Shown here: positions 5,452-7,571 of the stretch, piece after piece
How the letters are laid out: each line of letters opens with the position of its first letter
Numbering within the stretch: position 1 is the stretch's first letter
Assembly: GCA_015660615.1 (NCBI GenBank)
Contig: DQKQ01000229.1
Span: forward strand, 1-7,571
Length of the DNA: 7,571 bases
Direction of reading: 5' to 3'
Origin: Flavobacteriales bacterium
Lineage (GTDB): Bacteria > Bacteroidota > Bacteroidia > Flavobacteriales_D > Sanyastnellaceae
Translations under genes and position numbers: made by a program
Notes under the pieces: model-generated
Told to the model about the DNA's origin: nothing
Database searches by the model: none
The model's input: the letters and a program-made list of their open reading frames with translations, nothing else

Positions 5452-7380
5452 ATGAAACAAACTTTACTCTTTTCCTCAGCGCTGCTATTTTTAGCAGCCG
5501 GTTTACAGGCTCCTTTATTAGCCCAGCAAAACGCTTCAGCTCCTTCCTTTTCTTTAAGCGATGTCCCCCAAGTGCCTGTTGAGGCAAGGATTGCAAAACC
5601 TATGCCTACGATTGCAGTAGATGGTTTTAATGAGATTCCTTTAATGCCTTTCTCAGAAGAAGGACAAATAGGTCAGATTGAAAATATTCAATCTCGCTCT
5701 TTGGTAGTCCAACGACAAATAATAGGACTTACTCAGTATGATCTTCAGACAAATGCGGCTATCGACGATAGACTTGTGGGCTCTGGCGATGCAATAAGTG
5801 CTGGATGGATTATGAGTCTGGAGACAGGCTCGTTCCCTGACCGCGGAACAGGTTACAACTTTTTCGATGGTGAGAATTGGGACGAACAACCGTATGAGAG
5901 GATTGAGAGCGTTCGATGTGGTTGGCCTTCTATAGGACATACTGCTTCTGGTACAGAGTACAGCGTTACTCACCCAGGAATAGATACTCCATTTTTGATG
6001 ACTTCTCGGGCTATGGGAAGTAATGATTATTGGTCAGAGATTAGCATTCCAATGGATGGTCCATTTGGAGTTCTTTGGCCTCGAACAGCTACAAGCGGAG
6101 TGGATGGAAACACTATTCACGTATTAGGTATTTCAACACCTATAGGTAACGGCGGATTAGAATTCCAAGGCCAAGACGGAGCACTTATGTACTATCGCTC
6201 TTTAGATGCAGGTGCTACATGGGAGCAGTCAACTTTCCCAGCTCTAGACACAACGAATTTTGTCGGTTTTAGTGGAGATACATATGCTATTCATGCTCGT
6301 GATGGAGTCGTTGCTTTTGCAGTATTTAATGATCTAATGGATACATTCGTGATGATATCTGAAGACAATGGAGATAGCTGGGAGTACACTCCTGTTATTG
6401 ATTTCCCTGTAGATAATTACGTTATTGATATGGGACTTCCTGAGGATGAAGGTGAGGACTTCAACGATGACGGAATATTCCAAGAGTATCTAAATTCAGA
6501 TGGAGCTGGTGATGTTCATATAGACCAAAACGGCTTGGTTCATGTTGTTTTTGGAGGCATGTTTTACATGGACGCAGATACTCTTGACGATAATTTCAGC
6601 TATTTCCCAGGAACGAATGGATTAGAGTATTGGAATCAGAGTTATGGCCTTGACAGCTCTTTAACAATTGCATACGCGTATGATATTGATGAAAGCGGCA
6701 CCCTTGATTTAGAGGATGACATTGCAGCCTACTTCGTAAACCTCGCTGGAATACCAAGCATGGGGTCAGATGCAGATGGAAATCTTTTTGTTACTTACTC
6801 TGCCATTCGTGAGGATTACACTACGGGTTCTCAAAACTACCGCCACCTTTACGTGGTTAACTCTATGGACAATGGTGCGACTTGGAATACTGAAGATGCA
6901 TGTGATTTAACTCCGGATTTAGACTTCGACGGATATGAGTCTGTTTTCGGGTCTTTAGCTCCTGATGTAGTTGACAATCTTGAAATCATATACCAAAGAG
7001 ATTTCGAGCCAGGACTTCATGTTCGTGGAGACTTGGACCCAGTTGATTTGAACGATATTGTTCACCTCCGTGTATCAGTTGCTGATTTAGGAGACTGTGC
7101 AGATATCGAGTTTGAGGATTACGTGGGAATTGCTGAACCATTCTCTGAGGGCGATGTGGCTCTTTATCCTAATCCAGCAGCTGTTAATGTAGAGTTAGTA
7201 ATCGATAGAGCTGGTGCTCATGATGTAAAAATTATTGATTTAAATGGTAGAATTTTATACTCTTGGACTACAACTTCTATGGTAGAGCAAGTAAATATTT
7301 CGGACCTTGCATCTGGAGTTTATCTTGTAGAGATTTCTCAATCAGGAGCTCACACTGTAATTAGACTTGCAGTTGACTGA
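5452..7380 (+). CDS. Secreted Asp-box protein with T9SS sorting domain
   Basis: This 642-residue protein is exported by Sec and then probably carried through the outer membrane by the type IX secretion system. Residues 1-24 form a signal peptide (MKQT, hydrophobic core, LLA before QQN). Three Asp-box motifs (SxDxGxxW) appear: SLDAGATW (250-257), SEDNGDSW (303-310) and SMDNGATW (471-478). They mark the beta-propeller blades of sialidase/BNR-type folds. An EF-hand or dockerin-like calcium loop lies at 411-422 (DIDESGTLDLED), and an acidic patch at 331-341 may also bind calcium. Residues about 565-642 are a type A sorting domain with YPNP (572-575), DLNGR (596-600) and GVYLVEI (622-628). The enzyme activity, if any, is unknown: Asp boxes occur in many non-sialidase proteins and I do not see a full sialidase active site. 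The composition resembles the neighbouring genes, so there is no sign of recent transfer. Confidence 0.85.
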   Translation: MKQTLLFSSALLFLAAGLQAPLLAQQNASAPSFSLSDVPQVPVEARIAKPMPTIAVDGFNEIPLMPFSEEGQIGQIENIQSRSLVVQRQIIGLTQYDLQTNAAIDDRLVGSGDAISAGWIMSLETGSFPDRGTGYNFFDGENWDEQPYERIESVRCGWPSIGHTASGTEYSVTHPGIDTPFLMTSRAMGSNDYWSEISIPMDGPFGVLWPRTATSGVDGNTIHVLGISTPIGNGGLEFQGQDGALMYYRSLDAGATWEQSTFPALDTTNFVGFSGDTYAIHARDGVVAFAVFNDLMDTFVMISEDNGDSWEYTPVIDFPVDNYVIDMGLPEDEGEDFNDDGIFQEYLNSDGAGDVHIDQNGLVHVVFGGMFYMDADTLDDNFSYFPGTNGLEYWNQSYGLDSSLTIAYAYDIDESGTLDLEDDIAAYFVNLAGIPSMGSDADGNLFVTYSAIREDYTTGSQNYRHLYVVNSMDNGATWNTEDACDLTPDLDFDGYESVFGSLAPDVVDNLEIIYQRDFEPGLHVRGDLDPVDLNDIVHLRVSVADLGDCADIEFEDYVGIAEPFSEGDVALYPNPAAVNVELVIDRAGAHDVKIIDLNGRILYSWTTTSMVEQVNISDLASGVYLVEISQSGAHTVIRLAVD

Positions 7381-7571
7381 TTTTTCAGACTTTGACTTTA
7401 CTCTCGGGACAGCCGAGAGTTTAACGGGCGGAGCTATCGCGAAAGCGATTAGCTCCGTTTCGGGCTCCAGTCGTTATTTTCGAGGTGGTATTGTTGCCTA
7501 TGCTACCGATGTGAAGTGTTCTCTTTTAAATGTTGACACTTCAACCATTGAACAATATGGCGTTGTAAGCT
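7373..7571 (+). CDS. CinA C-terminal domain / nicotinamide-nucleotide amidase, 5' part
   Basis: An open frame runs off the right edge. It reads TLGTAESLTGGAIAKAI, then SSRYFRGGIVAYATDVK, ending YGVVS, which is the start of the CinA C-terminal (PncC) domain. That enzyme deamidates nicotinamide mononucleotide to nicotinate mononucleotide in NAD salvage. By alignment to the family, S16, Y43 and K48 are the likely catalytic residues. The domain begins about ten residues in, so this is the single-domain PncC type and not full-length CinA, which carries a long N-terminal domain. The frame has no ATG or GTG upstream. It is closed by TAA at 7358-7360, leaving TTG 7373 (MTDFSDFD) or TTG 7367 as the start. 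TTG 7373 overlaps the secreted-protein gene by eight bases. Two RNA hairpins lie in its first 90 bases. The symbol would be pncC or cinA. Confidence 0.82.
   Translation, partial: MTDFSDFDFTLGTAESLTGGAIAKAISSVSGSSRYFRGGIVAYATDVKCSLLNVDTSTIEQYGVVS
7400..7420 (+). terminator. GC-rich hairpin after the secreted-protein gene, inside cinA/pncC
   Basis: ACTCTCGG (7400-7407) and CCGAGAGT (7413-7420) form a perfect 8-base stem with a GACAG loop. It begins 20 bases after the upstream stop codon. Only a short T run (7420-7422) follows, so it is not a classic strong terminator. It could be a 3'-end stabiliser or partial terminator of the secreted-protein mRNA, or a structure near the cinA/pncC start that affects its translation. 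Confidence 0.4.
7426..7460 (+). promoter_or_regulatory. Long GNRA-tetraloop hairpin in the 5' end of cinA/pncC
   Basis: CGGAGCTATCGC (7429-7440) and GCGATTAGCTCCG (7445-7457) pair over 12 bases with one bulged T, closed by a C-GAAA-G tetraloop, one of the most stable RNA caps. GGG (7426-7428) can add three G-U pairs with TTT (7458-7460). A second GCTCC at 7464-7468 could compete for GGAGC (7430-7434), allowing an alternative fold. The hairpin lies in coding sequence for GGAIAKAISS. It may be an attenuator, a terminator for the upstream gene or an mRNA stability element, or it may be a by-product of codon choice. Confidence 0.4.

Noticed and set aside
5653..5973. Minus-strand 106-residue open frame opposite the secreted-protein gene
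   Set aside because: No family resemblance; the opposite strand is a continuous secreted protein with signal peptide and sorting domain.
1..7571. A defence system, mobile element, CRISPR array or RNA gene
   Set aside because: No repeat-spacer pattern, transposase, integrase, tRNA-like cloverleaf or defence domain was seen. Apart from the secreted protein, every gene fits a housekeeping or conserved family.

Overview
The window looks like chromosome of a marine-type Bacteroidota, most likely Flavobacteriales. The reasons are a secreted protein with a C-terminal type IX secretion (T9SS) sorting domain, a FtsH with the RAGRFDR and LGAAWYLP variants usual in this phylum, a BirA without a DNA-binding domain, and no clear Shine-Dalgarno sequences. 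I infer this from family features, not from a database match. The sequence is AT-rich and dense: the longest gap without a gene is 83 bases, between psd and the secreted-protein gene.

Layout. (1) Bases 3-569, plus strand: the 3' end of an orotate phosphoribosyltransferase gene (pyrE), then an SRPBCC-fold protein 12 bases later. (2) Bases 584-1414, minus strand: biotin-protein ligase (birA), convergent with the SRPBCC gene and divergent from rsfS. (3) Bases 1455-5368, plus strand: rsfS, ftsH, a DUF2007-type small protein, cdsA and psd. Each of the last four starts on the stop codon of the gene before it (ATGA, TAATG, ATGA, ATGA), which makes a tight, probably translationally coupled operon. 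(4) Bases 5452-7380: a 642-residue secreted protein with three Asp-box motifs and a T9SS sorting domain. (5) Bases 7373 to the window end: the start of a CinA C-terminal/PncC-type gene, apparently from a TTG codon, running off the window.

How the genes work together. The central operon joins ribosome silencing (RsfS), membrane protein quality control (FtsH) and phospholipid synthesis. CdsA makes CDP-diacylglycerol. Psd makes phosphatidylethanolamine from phosphatidylserine. The intervening phosphatidylserine synthase is not in the window. pyrE (pyrimidines), birA (biotin loading) and cinA/pncC (NAD salvage) are separate housekeeping functions. The secreted protein is the only accessory-type gene.

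I see no clearly new biological system. The points most worth a second look are two tandem RNA hairpins at the 5' end of the cinA-like gene (one long, with a GAAA tetraloop), the unusually short CdsA, the DUF2007 gene between ftsH and cdsA, and a possibly leaderless birA promoter in the birA/rsfS gap. No tRNA, rRNA, CRISPR array, insertion sequence or integrase was found.
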